Shown piece by piece: positions 1 to 11,485 of a DNA stretch of 64,000 nt (position 1 is its first letter; the number at the start of each line of letters is the position of its first letter). Source of the stretch: Periplaneta americana (Eukaryota; Arthropoda; Insecta; Blattodea; Blattidae); assembly GCF_040183065.1 (NCBI RefSeq), contig NC_091127.1, positions 27,922,391 to 27,986,390 of the forward strand. The letters are read 5' to 3'. The notes under the pieces were generated by a model. The model worked only from the letters and a program-made list of their open reading frames with translations. It was not told the origin of the DNA and did not search any database. The position numbers were made by a program, and so were the translations under genes.

Positions 1-345
1 AGGAAATCAGAAAAGTGTTATTAAATTTTAATTGTTTATTTTACAAACGAAGCGACTAATATCAAAATTCTGTTACAGACAGTTTGTAGAGCATGCTTTT
101 GCAAGTACATTGCAAAAAACTGGATGAATCTACCATTAAAAAGGGTTTAGATATATCGGTTTTAGTAAAATCCTGCATTGGGTATATTTTTTTCAAATCT
201 GGGCCCCCAAATAATTTTTTTTTTCAAAATATTTATTTTTGGTTGAGTTGCTACAGCTATGAGCTCTCTACATACAAAAAAATTAATATTTTACACCAAA
301 TAGAAAAAAAGTTTTAAAAAATACCATCCTCTCCCCTTAACAATT
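1..345. other. AT-rich intergenic DNA, no gene seen
   Basis: No coding pattern, RNA gene or terminal repeat was recognised. The right edge runs into a CTTA/CTTG-rich stretch that is the reversed (GTAA)n tail of the RTE-like fragment that follows. Confidence 0.5.
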
Positions 346-669
346 TACTTACTTGCTTGCTTACTTACAAATGGCTTAACCCGCAGGTTCATTGTCGCTG
401 TTGGTCCTTATCCTGTGCAAGATTAATCCACTCTCTATCATCATATCCTACCTCCCTCAAATCCATTTTAACATTATCCTCCCATCTACGTCTCGGCCTC
501 CACAAAGATCTTTTTTTCTCTCCGGTCTTCCAACTAACACTCTATATGCATTTCTGGATTCGCCCATACGTGCTACATGCCCTGCCCATCTAAAACGTCT
601 GGATTTAATGTTCCTAATTGCAAAACTAGGCCTAAATTTAACAATTATTAATATGTAGGAACGTAACAC
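346..669 (-). mobile_element. RTE-like non-LTR retrotransposon, 3' end fragment
   Basis: Read on the minus strand this encodes the end of a reverse transcriptase ORF: IRNIKSRRFRWAGHVARMGE, then an RNAYRVLVGRPE block. This is the 'W-G-H-V-R-M' tail seen in many insect RTE-like elements. It is followed by a short 3' UTR whose complement reads as the 'gcggcaatgaacctgcgggtt' type end and a (GTAA)n-like tail at 346-370. Frame breaks lie after the GRP block. The same family recurs at 19049-19115, 24580-25430 and 46468-46577. It is 5' truncated and dead. Confidence 0.75.
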
Positions 670-779
670 TTACTCATAGTGGCCCTTAAAGCGGAGGAGG
701 TCGCATTTGGATATTTTTCTCGGGGTTCTTCTGTTTCTCTATACTAGGCATCTATATCATTTCATCGACATTTCTCCAT

Positions 780-975
780 TTCATCATCATTCCATAGCAT
801 TCCCCAAATGCCAGCTGAAGACGTATGGAGGAGGCTGGCCTAGGGATGAGCAGGGTCGTCCTTAGTGTAGCCACAGCCGGTGTGGGTTTGGGGCTGCGCC
901 TAGCTTGAGGGTTAGTGCTATAGATCTTGAAAGGTCGCAGTGCTCCTCCCCTGAAAATAAATTCAGTTCAATTAA
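780..975 (+). repeat. Probable retroelement 3'-end fragment
   Basis: The stretch is GC-richer than its surroundings and ends in an A-rich 'gaaaataaattcagttcaatt' tail. The end resembles 9180-9245 ('ggggcggattcctgaattgaaataaa'), which suggests a shared LINE 3' UTR. No coding is visible and the family name is unknown. Confidence 0.4.
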
Positions 976-1099
976 AAACACCTACATAAATAATAATTGA
1001 AGAATACAGAAGAAAAAGAATTGAAGTCACAATTCTCATAAGGGTGATGTCATCATCTAATTCAGTATATTACTGCAAAACTTTAGTGCTTTTCTTATC

Positions 1100-1745
1100 A
1101 AAACTGTAGAAGGAGAATTATTATCACCATGGATATAGTCGTGCAGTTATATTATCAGACTCCAAAGCAGCTATTCTATCAATAGTCTCTAAACACACAC
1201 CTTCATCTCAAACAGCAGAAATAACTAAAATGCTCTCTCAATTAATATCACTCAATAAAAGAATTGTATTCCAATGGATACCATCCCATTGTGGAATCCT
1301 AGGAAACGAGAATGCGGATGCATTAGCAAAGAAGGGCAGCACTTCTACTTACAGACCTGTTACTAAATCTACGTATTACTCTATGAAAAGATTGATTAAA
1401 TCTACATATACTTAGACTTCAACACACAAAATTTGATAACATAATCCCAAGGGAAAAAATGGAACTCCCTACATCATAATCCACAGTTAATTCCCGATTT
1501 ACCACGAAAATCGTCTGTAGCTGCATTTAGATTGGCAACAGGCCATGATTGTTTGGCCAAACACCTGCATAGAATTGGAATATATCAGTCCCCTAACTGT
1601 CCATTGTGCAACTCAGACCAAGAAATGGATTCGGAACACCTCAAAATCTGTGCTTCAGTGGCTGGCCATGATAATATCTTTGAAAAATATTGGCATGCAA
1701 GAGGTCAAATAACTTTACTGTCAAATGCCTGGCATTAGAAAACAA
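1100..1745 (+). pseudogene. LINE RNase H domain fragment (I/Jockey-type), broken
   Basis: The segment encodes the C-terminal RNase H and zinc-knuckle region of a non-LTR retrotransposon. It includes an ILSDSKAAIL block (out of frame with what follows), then FQWIPSHCGILGNENADALA (catalytic-region H and D) at ~1270-1325. A TGHDCLAKHLHRIGI segment and a C-x2-C-x~11-H-x4-C knuckle (CPLCNS...HLKIC) follow at ~1540-1655, ending SNAWH-stop at 1738. Frame changes occur near 1155 and 1415. The same family is present at 55228-56640 (longer, minus strand), as a tiny piece at 26636-26730, and as an internally deleted copy at 57450-58035. Confidence 0.8.
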
Positions 1746-2570
1746 CAACTTTTTCATTAGGAATAGCAATAAATTTTGCAGTAACATATTGAATTGGAAG
1801 ATGACATGGCTTTGATTGTTTTTCCCCTGTATTCTTCAATTAATTCTTCTGACATGAATACTTTTGAGGACATACTGACTACATGATTTCATGATGGCTT
1901 GCTGTTATGTAAGCAGCAAAATTAAGAAGAAAACCATTAAGAGGAGATTTTGAATAAATCACTATAATATATGTTTCAGATATCAAGTAAAGACACATTA
2001 TTTTTTTTAATAAAATGATTATACAGAGCGTACACAGAATCCTTTCTCTGTTTGGAAGTTTCCTAGTACCTGGTACTCGTTACATAAGCTGTTAAATCAG
2101 CCATTGTTGTATATTCATAAGAGATGTGTATTTTCCCTGGACAAAAAATATATTACAAACTGACTAAATCACATCTAGTAACAAACTATTGAAATTCTTT
2201 TCAGAAAGGAACCACTGTGCAAACACAAAAACGACTTAAGTGACGAGTAATAATAATCAGTAATGATAGATTTATTAGTACAATAAAACTAAGAAATTTC
2301 TCATTAAGTAATTCTCTTAACACAAAGGCTCCAGTGAGGGGACACATCATCTTGATGAAACTTACATCAATAGTTCTAGCTCTTCCACTTGAGACATGAG
2401 GTATACACATAAAAAAAGTTTTGAACCAACAGAGTTTTATATAATATTTTCTTCCTTTAAAAGAAATCTGTGTCATCCCACTGATTGTATAAATATCTTT
2501 CCACTCTATTGAAGTTAATCATGTTGCTATGGTTACGAATTTTAATAAATAAACTATTGCTTTGCAGAAT
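1746..2570. other. Intergenic stretch, nothing recognised
   Basis: AT-rich DNA without a supported ORF, tRNA-like box or terminal repeat. The open frame on the minus strand near 2201-2476 has no family resemblance and uses a non-ATG opening. Confidence 0.5.
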
Positions 2571-2576
2571 TATGTA

Positions 2577-3341
2577 CAGGACTCCTACAAAAGACCTTTC
2601 TGGTTTCGAACACATGTAATTTACGTTCTATGAATCTGAAGTGCATGAAAATAGCACCAATGAAAAGAGAAACTCAAAAAGTTTAGTTGTGGCAACATTG
2701 TTCTCTTAGTTAGTAATACTGTCTCATAATAGCGCATATAAACAAATTTGTTCATTGTTGAGGCGAAATGGCTGCTATAGAGGACAGAAAAGTTTTTTGT
2801 GTACTTGATTTTCATGTGAACCAGTCAGTTATTCATGTGCAGCAGCATACCAAACAAAGTTTGGTGCAGATCCACCCAGTGGGCTTACAATCCGTAAATG
2901 GTACACTGATTTTTAAAGCAAGATTCTTCGCAAGCGGTTGCGATTTCATCTGTACCGATTACAGATGCTACAAGCCCTAAAAGCAGAGGACAAAGTGCTA
3001 CAAAGAAATTTCTGCATAAGTATGCAGACTTTAATTGAAAACGATGATGAATTTATTCATTCCGTGGTGTTTTCTGACGAAGCCACTTTTCATCTTTCTG
3101 GTAAGGTGAACAGACATAACCTCAGAATCTGGGGTCGGAAAATCCGCATACCTACATGGAACTTGACTATAGGCTTGATGTGTGCAGTGTTACGAAGGGG
3201 GGACACATTGAACATCTTTAAGGTAAGGAACCAAACTTTTTTGAGTTTCTCTTTCCATTGGCACTATTTTCATACACCTCAGATTCACAGAACGTAAATT
3301 ACATGTGTTCGAAACTGGAAAGTTGTTTTGTAGGAGTCCTG
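2577..3341 (+). mobile_element. Mariner-like element with ~108-bp terminal inverted repeats
   Basis: The left end (CAGGACTCCTACAAAA, from 2577) is repeated inverted at the right end (to 3341). Homology continues for about 108 bp at roughly 90% identity. Both outer edges abut TA (2575-2576 and 3342-3343), the usual duplicated target of Tc1/mariner elements. Inside, a start at 2768 gives AAIEDRKVFCVLDFH and later SVVFSDEATFHLSGKVNRHN at ~3060-3120, a transposase core with the first catalytic D in 'FSDEATF'. The rest of the catalytic domain is missing, so this is a 765-bp internally deleted copy. A relative's fragment is at 5690-6096. Confidence 0.8.
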
Positions 3342-3430
3342 TATAACATTGCATAATTTAAGTCTATTAATATACGATATGAAACAGTTTTTGCGTTAAA
3401 ATAAAGGATATTGAAGGCATTCTGACAACA

Positions 3431-4447
3431 ATGGTAGTGTGCCTGAACATACAGCAGTATGTACGCATTATCACCTTACGTGAAGAAGGGCTAATACATA
3501 GGCAGATTGCCCTGCGTGTTGGCATTAGCCATAATGCTGTTGGAAAGTCCTGGAAGCGTTATCTGGACACAAATGGAGTAGCAGACAGGCTCTGAGAAGG
3601 TCATCCGAAGGCAACCACTCAAGCTGAAGACAGATATCTGAGGTGTCTAGTTCGTAAGGAGCTAAAAACCAATGCTTTGTTACAAAGTGCTTTCCTTCGG
3701 ACCACTGGGAAGCACATAAGCACCCAAACCATTAGAAATCGTCTTCACAGGATGAACATGCATGCAAGGCACCCATGGTGTATACTCCACTCAACTGCAT
3801 TGTCACACAGCTTGTTTTCGATGGGCAAGAGAGCATCAGAGATGGGAGCAAGAGAGGTGGGGTTCTGTGCTCTTCACAGATGAGACAAGGATTTGTCTAA
3901 GATCTGATTCAGGAAGAGTTCGAATCTGGAGAGTACCTGGTTATGCAGTACCTGCCTGCCATCTCGTAGAATACTGTAGGCAGGGAGGTGGAAGTATCAT
4001 GTTTTGGGCAAGCATAATGCATGGCTTATGAACGCCCCTAGTGCCCATAATAGGCAATATGACTGCAGTGAAATATTGGAGAGAGATTGTCCAGAGTCTT
4101 ATCGTCCCCTATAGGGAACATTTTGATGAAGATTCTATTTTTCAAGATGACAATGCCTGGCCATATTGAGGAAAGTACGTAAATGAACGAATTCAGGACG
4201 CTGGAATAATCGTATTCAATGGCCTACTTACTCACCGGATATGAATCCCATAGAACATGCTTGGGACGAGCTAAAGAATGCCATTTGTCGTCGTCAATCA
4301 CCTGTTCAAACCTTCCATGAGCTCAGAAAGGCTGCGATCCAGGAATGGGATCGTCTAGATCAGCAGTGCCTCGACAACCTGATTGAGAGGATGCCAAGAC
4401 ACATCCAGGCACTTGTCAGAACCAAAGGAGGCATGACATGTTACTAA
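3431..4447 (+). pseudogene. Tc1-like transposase pseudogene
   Basis: Translation from the ATG at 3431 gives an HTH segment (LNIQQYVRIITLREEGLIHR, then GISHNAVGKSW). An in-frame stop follows near 3593, then TTGKHISTQTIRNRLH and, in another frame, LFTDETRICLRSDSGR (first catalytic D, ~3870). A 'QDDNAWP' piece carries the second D at ~4147, and NPIEHAWDELKNAI at 4241 carries the third acidic residue. This order is that of a DD34E Tc1 transposase. One stop and at least two frameshifts make it non-functional. Terminal repeats were not identified with certainty. Confidence 0.85.
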
Positions 4448-4620
4448 AACAGTTTCTTTTAAATATCCATATTGCCAATTCCGTGTAATTGAACTGATAG
4501 TTTATTCTCCTTATAGTACTAGGTTTGTCTTTTGTTTATTTATGCTCAATAAAAAATCAATCAATCTTCTTAATGTAGCTAGCTGTTTGCTGACAACATA
4601 AAGTCCACTATAGTCCACTG
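4448..4620. other. 3' flank of the Tc1 relic
   Basis: AT-rich, with an AATAAAA at ~4547 that could have served the transposon. A 'gtccactatagtccactgtagtc' near-duplication sits at ~4603-4625. Confidence 0.35.
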
Positions 4621-4624
4621 TAGT

Positions 4625-5640
4625 CTATTCAGTTGTTGTTTTTCACGAGAAATGAGGGGTATTTTGATCGGAGTTCATTACAGATGCCTGTTGTTAGTAG
4701 CCAGAGGTGGGGTGTAGTCAATATATACTGCAGGGCTGTGTCTTCTGCAGCTGGTACTGATGATTTTAATTTACTTCTTTTGTGGTTTATGGATGGACAG
4801 TATAGAAGAATGTGTTCCAAATCTTCATCATGATTATTACACCACAGCCAAGTAGAATTATCAGAAAGGTGAAATCAGTGTAGGTACAATTGTGTGTGTT
4901 AAAAATGTTTGAACATGTCTGGGCAAGTTTTTGTACATCTCCAGATCATTTGGTTTCCTTTGTACAGACTGTAAAATTTTTCTTCTGTCAGAAGAGAGCC
5001 AATTGTTGATCCATAGGTTTGTAAAATGAGACTTTACTTCAGCAAAAGCACTGGATAGAGATATCACTTGAAGAGGTCTTGGTTGGAAATACGTTGCCTG
5101 TTTTGCAATATTATCCACTTTCTCATTTCCACATATACCACAATGACTAGATATCCATTGAAATGTTATTTCCTTTTGGAGTTTTTTTAGTTTACTTAGT
5201 TGTTTCTAAATTGGAATAATTCTATGTGCATATAGGTTTGGTACATATTTAATTATAGCAAATATAGCCCCCCTTGGCAAATAGATTTTTCAGAAATTTG
5301 AGTAACACACTGAAGAGCAGCCTCAATAGCTAGCAATTCAGTGTCAAGACTGAACATGGTATGAAGTAACTTTCTTGATATTTTGGAGTATGATACCCTG
5401 CTCCTGATGTCCCGTTATTAGTATTTAGAGCTCCATCTGTATAAATTTGAAGGTGATCCTTATATGGTATGAAGTAACTTTCTTGATATTTTGGAATATA
5501 ATACCTTGCTCCTGATGTCCCATTATTAGTATTTAGAGATCCATCTGTATAAATTTGAAGGTGATCCTTATATGTGCTGCAGAGTAGTTCCACATGTGTC
5601 AATAAAAAAGTTAAAAGTAGTTTTTGTTTAATATTTTATT
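4625..5640 (-). pseudogene. LINE RNase H-region fragment with in-frame 108-bp duplication
   Basis: On the minus strand the segment reads from a QIYTDGSLNTNNGTSGA RNase H start (first catalytic D in 'YTDG'; ~5560 and again ~5450). An FAEVKSHFTNLWI and WLSSDRRKILQ region follows (~5060-4960), then a knuckle-like EHILLYCPS end (~4815). It is broken by several frameshifts. The sequence at 5358-5465 is repeated at 5466-5573 with a period of 108 bp, so the duplication keeps the frame and doubles the YTDG block. It belongs to an RNase H-bearing non-LTR retrotransposon family that is not identical to the 1100-1745 family. Confidence 0.7.
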
Positions 5641-5689
5641 ATAGATGGTTAACGTGGTCACCGGGTTTCTTTATTCAAACTCAATTAAT

Positions 5690-6096
5690 ACTGGAACATG
5701 AAAAGGCTTTTAAAGTCTGTTTGGTTCCAAACTGTTTTTGATGTGTATATAATGTTGTAGCGCATGTTTAGATAAACCTCTCATGTTATCTGCTTTGTGA
5801 AGGTGAAAAAAACCTATAAAACTTGTTATGCATGAGTCCATACCAAACGTTTATCTTAGAGCTATTGCGAATATGCTTATAAATGTAGTGAAGGTTTTCT
5901 GTGCCCCATATTTGAATATTATGCCTGTGGACGTGGCGTGACACATGAAAACTACCTTCATTCGAAAGTAATACAGACCCAGAAACAAAATTTGGGCCAC
6001 CTGAATTTTCCAAGTTCCAGTTGTGCTTACTGAGCATGCACAGTATGTTATAACTTGAACTTGGAAAGTTTTGTACATTCTTGATGCTAAAATCAA
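5690..6096 (-). pseudogene. Mariner-like transposase fragment
   Basis: Two overlapping minus-strand frames together give NWNLENSGGPNFVSGSVLLS, then SFHVSRHVHRHNIQIWG and an ENLHYIYKH block. This matches the 'SDEATFHLSGKVNRHNLRIWG' region of the element at 2577-3341 and the usual 'GSENPH' continuation. The first catalytic D is replaced (SNEGSF where SDEATF is expected). It is a decayed relic cut off by the satellite array at 6100. Confidence 0.65.
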
Positions 6097-6100
6097 ATTA

Positions 6101-7250
6101 AGCTCCTATTAAATATATGATTTCATTACTATTTATCAAATTTCTTGCTGCTTTTTAACCATAAATTCGCCTTATCTTCGTATATACGACTTACTGTATC
6201 ATATATCTAATAGTACTCCTATTAGATACATGATTTCATCACTATTTATCAAATTTCTTGCTGCTTTTAAACATAAATTTGCCTTATCTTCGTATATACG
6301 ACTTACTGTATCATATATCTAATAGTACTCCTATTAGATATATGATTTCATTACTATTTATCAAATTTCTTGCTGCTTTTAAACATAAATTTGCCTTATC
6401 TTCGTATATACGACTTACTGTATCATATATATCTAATAGTACTCCTATTAGATATATGATTTCATTACTATTTATCAAATTTCTTGCTGCTTTTAAACAT
6501 AAATTTGCCTTATCTTCGTATATACGACTTACTGTATCATATATCTAATAGTACTCCTATTAGATACATGATTTCATCACTATTTATCAAATTTCTTGCT
6601 GCTTTTAAACATAAATTTGCCTTATCTTCGTATATACGACTTACTGTATCATATATCTAATAGTACTCCTATTAGATATATGATTTCATTACTATTTATC
6701 AAATTTCTTGCTGCTTTTAAACATAAATTTGCCTTATCTTCGTATATACGACTTACTGTATCATATATATCTAATAGTACTCCTATTAGATATATGATTT
6801 CATTACTATTTATGAAATTTCTTGCTGCTTTTTAACCATAAATTTGCCTTATCTTCGTATATACGACTTACTGTATCATATATTTAATAGTACTCCTATT
6901 AGCTATATGATTTTATCACTATTTATCAAATTTCTTGCTGCTTTTAAACATAAATTTGCCTTATCTTCGTATATACGACTTACTGTATCATATATCTAAT
7001 AGTACTCCTATTAGATATATGATTTCATCACTATTTATCAAATTTCTTGCTACTTTTTAACCATAAATTCGCCTTATCTTCGTATATACGACTTACTGTA
7101 TCATATATCTAATAGTACTCCTATTAGATATATGATTTCATCACTATTTATCAAATTTCTTGCTGCTTTTAAACATAAATTTGCCTTATCTTCGTATATA
7201 CGACTTACTGTATCATATAGCCTATCTAATAGTATTCCTATTAGATATAT
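6101..7250. repeat. 112-114 bp tandem satellite, main block
   Basis: The marker TAGTACTCCTATTAG begins at 6211, 6323, 6437, 6549, 6661, 6775, 6888, 7000 and 7113, with a diverged copy (TAGTATTCC) at 7230, giving spacings of 112-117. Each unit holds a perfect inverted repeat, ATCTAATAG-TACTC-CTATTAGAT, and the palindrome CGTATATACG. Copies are nearly identical. Long open frames across the array are repeat translations, not genes. Confidence 0.95.
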
Positions 7251-7495
7251 GAATCCTATAGATTCAAAATCCCCTATATCTACTTTCACAAACTGAAGGA
7301 TGAGTAGGATGAGTAGTGAAAAATTGAGGGAGTTTTCAACCTGACAGTGATTTTTAACAAACCTTTTGCTTTAAATTTAGTGGCTTTCTTAATTCAAACT
7401 ATATAAATCATTATAATTCATTCTCTGCAAGCAATATGTGGGCGTAACTCAATTATGAACAAAATGGTCTTTAGGGGGTTTTGAATCGAGAGAAT
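7251..7495. other. Non-repeat spacer interrupting the satellite
   Basis: About 245 bp of unrelated sequence separates the two satellite blocks. No terminal repeats or tRNA boxes were seen, so whether it is an insertion or the original flank is not decided. Confidence 0.5.
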
Positions 7496-7795
7496 TCATA
7501 TGATTTCATCACTATTTATCAAATTTCTTGCTGCTTTTTAACCATAAATTCGCGTTATCTTCGTATATACGACTTACTGTATCATATATCTAATAGTACT
7601 CCTATTAGATATATGATTTCATCACTATTTATCAAATTTCTTGCTGCTTTTTAACCATAAATTTGCCTTATCTTCGTATATACGACTTACTGTATCATAT
7701 ATCTAATAGTACTCCTATTAGATATATGATTTCATCACTATTTATCAAATTTCTTGCTGCTTTTTACCCATAAATTCGCCTATCTTCATATGTAC
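7496..7795. repeat. 112-bp satellite, second block
   Basis: Same unit as 6101-7250, with the marker at 7593 and 7707 and partial units on both sides. It decays at ~7780, where 'cttcatatgtac' replaces the usual 'cttcgtatatacg'. Confidence 0.9.
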
Positions 7796-8318
7796 TACAG
7801 TATGAATATTCTATTTTATGTAAAAGTAGCGTCCTTGGATATGGTGGAAGAATTTCATATTTCTAAGCGATACAACGTGTTCAAAGTGTTTAATCAAGAT
7901 GTATAACATTTTATTGTGCATAACAGTCCCTCACTTTTCAGTTCCAAACTCAATAAAATGAATGATTTATTGTTGCGAATTTTATAACATACTGTATATG
8001 GGCAAGCATAAACAATTTTTTTAATAATAACCGAGAACAGTACATTTTCCCATCATTAGTAATATTTTAATACTAAAAAAAATTACTACAGTCTCGTTAT
8101 ATGGAATATTAGCAACTGGGTATTATTAACCCTATTTGTCCTATTTGTGACTGAAGAAAATGTTCATGAAATTATCACAACTAATCATACATTTAGAAGA
8201 TCACAGGATACAAATATTATGGTAGTTACATAGAATGAATTCATACTCTGAACAGAAATATTTCTGCAACATTGAATATTGTGTTTTCTATAATTGTTCT
8301 AATTCATTTCACCACATT
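7796..8318. other. AT-rich stretch, nothing recognised
   Basis: No ORF, repeat or RNA signature supported by sequence. Confidence 0.45.
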
Positions 8319-8329
8319 AATTTGCACTG

Positions 8330-8594
8330 GTCCACACCTGTGGAGTAACGGTCAGAGCGTCTGTCCGCGAAACCAGGTGGCCCGGGTTCGATTCCCGATC
8401 GGGGCAAGTTACCTGGTTGAGGTTTTTTCCGGGGTTTTCCCTCAACCCAATATGAGCAAATGCTGGGTAACTTTCGGTGCTGGACCCCGGACTCGTTTCA
8501 CTGGCATTATCACCTTCATCTCATTCAGACGCTAAATAACCAAAGATGTTGATAAAGCGTCATAAAATAACCTACTAAAATTAAAAAAAAAAAA
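8330..8594 (+). mobile_element. tRNA-derived SINE, family S1
   Basis: The 5' half is tRNA-like: a box A region (TGTGGAGTAACGGTCAGAGC) and a canonical box B (GGTTCGATTCC), the internal Pol III promoter. A body ('ggttgaggttttttccggggttttccctcaaccc') and an A-rich tail follow at 8580-8594. It is flanked by an 11-bp direct repeat AATTTGCACTG at 8319-8329 and 8595-8605, the target-site duplication of LINE-driven insertion. Other copies are at 20518-20775 and, inverted, 45801-46027. Confidence 0.92.
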
Positions 8595-8605
8595 AAATTT
8601 GCACT

Positions 8606-8984
8606 GTTTATGAATTATAAACAAGTCCACATTATATTATCAAGAACCTACATTTGAAAAATATAGAAGCACTGAAGTTGAAATTATAGCGTTCACAAAC
8701 TTCTAATTTGAATAAAATATGAGAAGTCTTAACCAAGTGTGCAAAATTCTAAAGATACTTAGAACCTTTTATTTTTCGTGTTAAGTACTGAATTTAACAA
8801 TAGTTTAATGGTTATGTAGACAAGGATGGAGACCAAACGGCATAATTACTTTATCATCAACTTAGGTTGAATAACATTTATTTTCCACTAAACAACCAGT
8901 TGTAAAATACAGAAATGAGGATAATTTTCCAGTCAGTAAATTTAGTGTTTGCTTATTACCCAAGCTTAATTTCCTGTCATATAG
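8606..8984. other. AT-rich spacer before the second satellite
   Basis: No supported feature; a few words shared with the array that follows. Confidence 0.4.
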
Positions 8985-10395
8985 ATAAGAATATTGTGAT
9001 GTAATATGAAGTAATAAGACAAGAGTTATAATGACAAGATGGATTATCTACACTATACACTAAAATAAAATAAATGTGCTACGTAATATTTAAACTATTT
9101 CAATTTATTTATTTATTTATTATTTTGCTAATAATTATAACATAACATATATTATATATATAAAAAACTTTAGCTCGCCCCTTAAAGAGGAGAACCTGTG
9201 CTCAGGGGCGGATTCCTGAATTGAAATAAATAAGTATACAATACAATACAATTACATCTTACTTTTTGACAGAACAATGTGTATCTGAAATTGTGACGTA
9301 ATATGAAGTAATAAGAAAAGTTCTAATGACAAGATGGATTATCTACCTATACCAAAATAAAATAAATATGCTACGTAATATTTAAACTATTTCAATTACA
9401 TCTTACTTTCTGACAGAACAATGTGCATATGAAATTGTGACGTAATATGATGTAACAAGAAAATAAAATAAATATGCTGCATAATATTTAAACTATTTCA
9501 ATTACATCTTACTTTCTGACAGAACAATGTGCATCTGAAATTGTGACGTAATATGAAGTAATAAGAAAAGTTATAATGACAAGATGGGTTATCTACCTAC
9601 ACTAAAATAAAATAAATATGTTACGTAATATTTAAACTATTTCAATTACATCTTACTTTCTGACAGAACAATATGTATCTGAAATTGTGTGACGTAATAT
9701 GAAGTAATAAGAAAAGAGTTATAATGACAATATGGATTATCTACCTACACCAAAATAAAATAAATATGTTACGTAATATTTAAACTATTGCAATTACATC
9801 TTACTTTCTGACAGAACAATGTGTATCTGAAATTGTGACGTAATATGAATAAGAAAAGTTATAATGACAAGATGGATTACACTAAAATAAAATAAATATG
9901 CTACGTAATATTTAAACAATTTCAATTACATCTTACTTTCTAACAGAACAATGTGTATCTGAAATTGTGACGTAATATGAAGTAAAAAGAAAAGAGTTAT
10001 AATGACAAGATGGATTATCTACCTACAATAAAATAAAATAAAAATGCTACGTAATATTTAAACTATTACATCTTACTTTCTGACAGAACAATGTGTATCT
10101 GAAATTGTGACGTAATATTAAGTAATAAGAAAAGAGATATAATGACAAGATGGATTATCTACCTACACTAAAATAAAATAAATATTCTAAGTAATATTTG
10201 AACTATTTCAATTACATCTTACTTTCTGACAGAACAATGTGCATCTGAAATTGTGAAATAATATGAAGTAATAAGAAAAGAATTATGACAAGATGGATTA
10301 TCTACCTACACTAAAATAAAATAAATATGCTACGTAATATTTAAACTATTTCAATTACATCTTACTTTCTGACAGAACAATGTGCATCTGAAAGT
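8985..10395. repeat. ~142-bp tandem satellite (about nine units)
   Basis: The marker ACAGAACAAT recurs near 9270, 9411, 9519, 9661, 9808, 9941, 10081, 10226 and 10370. Spacings are mostly 133-147 bp, with one 108-bp deleted unit. The unit contains TGTGACGTAATATGAAGTAA, then a 'gacaagatgg.ttatctacc' block and a 'aaaataaaataaatatgctacgtaat' block. Units differ by small indels and substitutions, so the array is older than the 112-bp satellite. The first partial unit (8985-9105) is separated from the rest by the insertion at 9106-9245. Confidence 0.92.
9106..9245 (+). mobile_element. LINE 3'-tail insertion in the satellite
   Basis: About 140 bp with no similarity to the satellite interrupts one unit. 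It ends 'ggggcggattcctgaattg', 'aaataaataag' and an (ATACA)n-like tail. This end looks like a non-LTR retrotransposon 3' UTR, and the relic at 780-975 is similar. No coding part remains. Confidence 0.55.
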
Positions 10396-11295
10396 AGGAA
10401 TTGTAAGTAAATGATGCAAAGCTAGCATAAATTTTGCTCACTACGTCAATCAATCTGATAATGTAATGTTATTTTATACGTCATATACTTAGCCTAGCAT
10501 AGAGATTCCAGTTTCACTTCACTGCCAAGATAAGTTATACTTCGAATTTTTCGTCTGAAAAATTAATCGTTCTTGTCCCAATTTGAACTCGTATCCACTA
10601 GACCATCGAAGACAATATATGGAGAGAGTAAAAAATTATAGTATGTTACATAACTTTATGTTGTCAAAAGTTAAGACCTGGAACAATTTTTATTTTAGGA
10701 CTCGTTTGTTTTATACAGTAACTTTATCATAAAATTAGATATGATGAAAGTATCTTCCACAAAATGACTATTTGTAAAATACAGAAATAGATGGAGTTCC
10801 TCAGTAACTTTAGTGTTATCTCATTTACTGCTTCAAGGTTAATATGGGGCATGTGATACTGATAAGTGCTGTGATGTAATATATGGTAAGTAGTAAGAAA
10901 TGAGTTCTAAGAGGAAAATGAATGACCTATACTATACCGGTATATTAAAATAAAATCAACATGTTTCGTACATAATTATATAATTATTAATTTCAGTTGC
11001 TATTATTCCAAATAACGAGATTCCAGTAATTTTTTAGTATTCAAATACTGCACCACTAATGATGGAAAAATGTATGTTCTTGCGTATTATTAAAAAATGA
11101 TTTATGTTTGCCCATGTAAGTTATATTATAAAATTCGCATCAGTAAATCATTAATAGATATTACTGAGTTCGGAACTGAAAAATGAGAGACTGTCATACA
11201 TAATACAGTTTTAACAAAAACCTGAAAACATAATGAAATTCAGATCTAGACCAACTCGCATTTACTCACGATTATCTCATTACAACAGAAGCATC
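10396..11295. other. Unannotated AT-rich stretch
   Basis: No gene found. No N-terminal thiolase exon ('AARTPIGSF'-type motif) was recognised here, although the missing start of the downstream thiolase gene could in principle lie in this region. Confidence 0.4.
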
Positions 11296-11303
11296 TATTA
11301 TAG

Positions 11304-11467
11304 CAGAGCTGGGCAGCAAGAGCAGACTCTACTCTCTCACAGGGAGCCATATGATTTCTCTTCATCCCCTTTCTTCCCCACCGAACACCGTGCAGCGCTG
11401 ATTCAGTGACGGATGAATATTAAGCGTCCCCGTTTAGAGACTGGTTCTGCTCCCGTTCCCAGCCCTG
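11304..11467. mobile_element. hAT-type MITE, 164 bp
   Basis: It starts CAGAGCTGGG and ends CCCAGCCCTG, an inverted repeat extending imperfectly for ~28 bp ('AGCAGA' shared further in). It is flanked by 8-bp near-identical repeats, TATTATAG (11296-11303) and CATTATAG (11468-11475). CAG-RGCTGGG ends with an 8-bp target duplication are the hAT signature. There is no coding capacity. Confidence 0.8.
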
Positions 11468-11485
11468 CATTATAGCATATAATCT

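Noticed and set aside
6258-6835. Long open frames with repeated NSTPIRYMISLLF-type peptides
   Set aside because: They are translations of the 112-bp satellite; the frame shifts from unit to unit and no start or homology supports a protein.
8339-8405. Functional tRNA gene in the S1 SINE
   Set aside because: Only box A/B regions match. Acceptor pairing is absent, and copies with target duplications show it is a SINE head.
6101-10395. CRISPR-like array
   Set aside because: Units are directly tandem without unique spacers in a eukaryotic genome; they are satellites.
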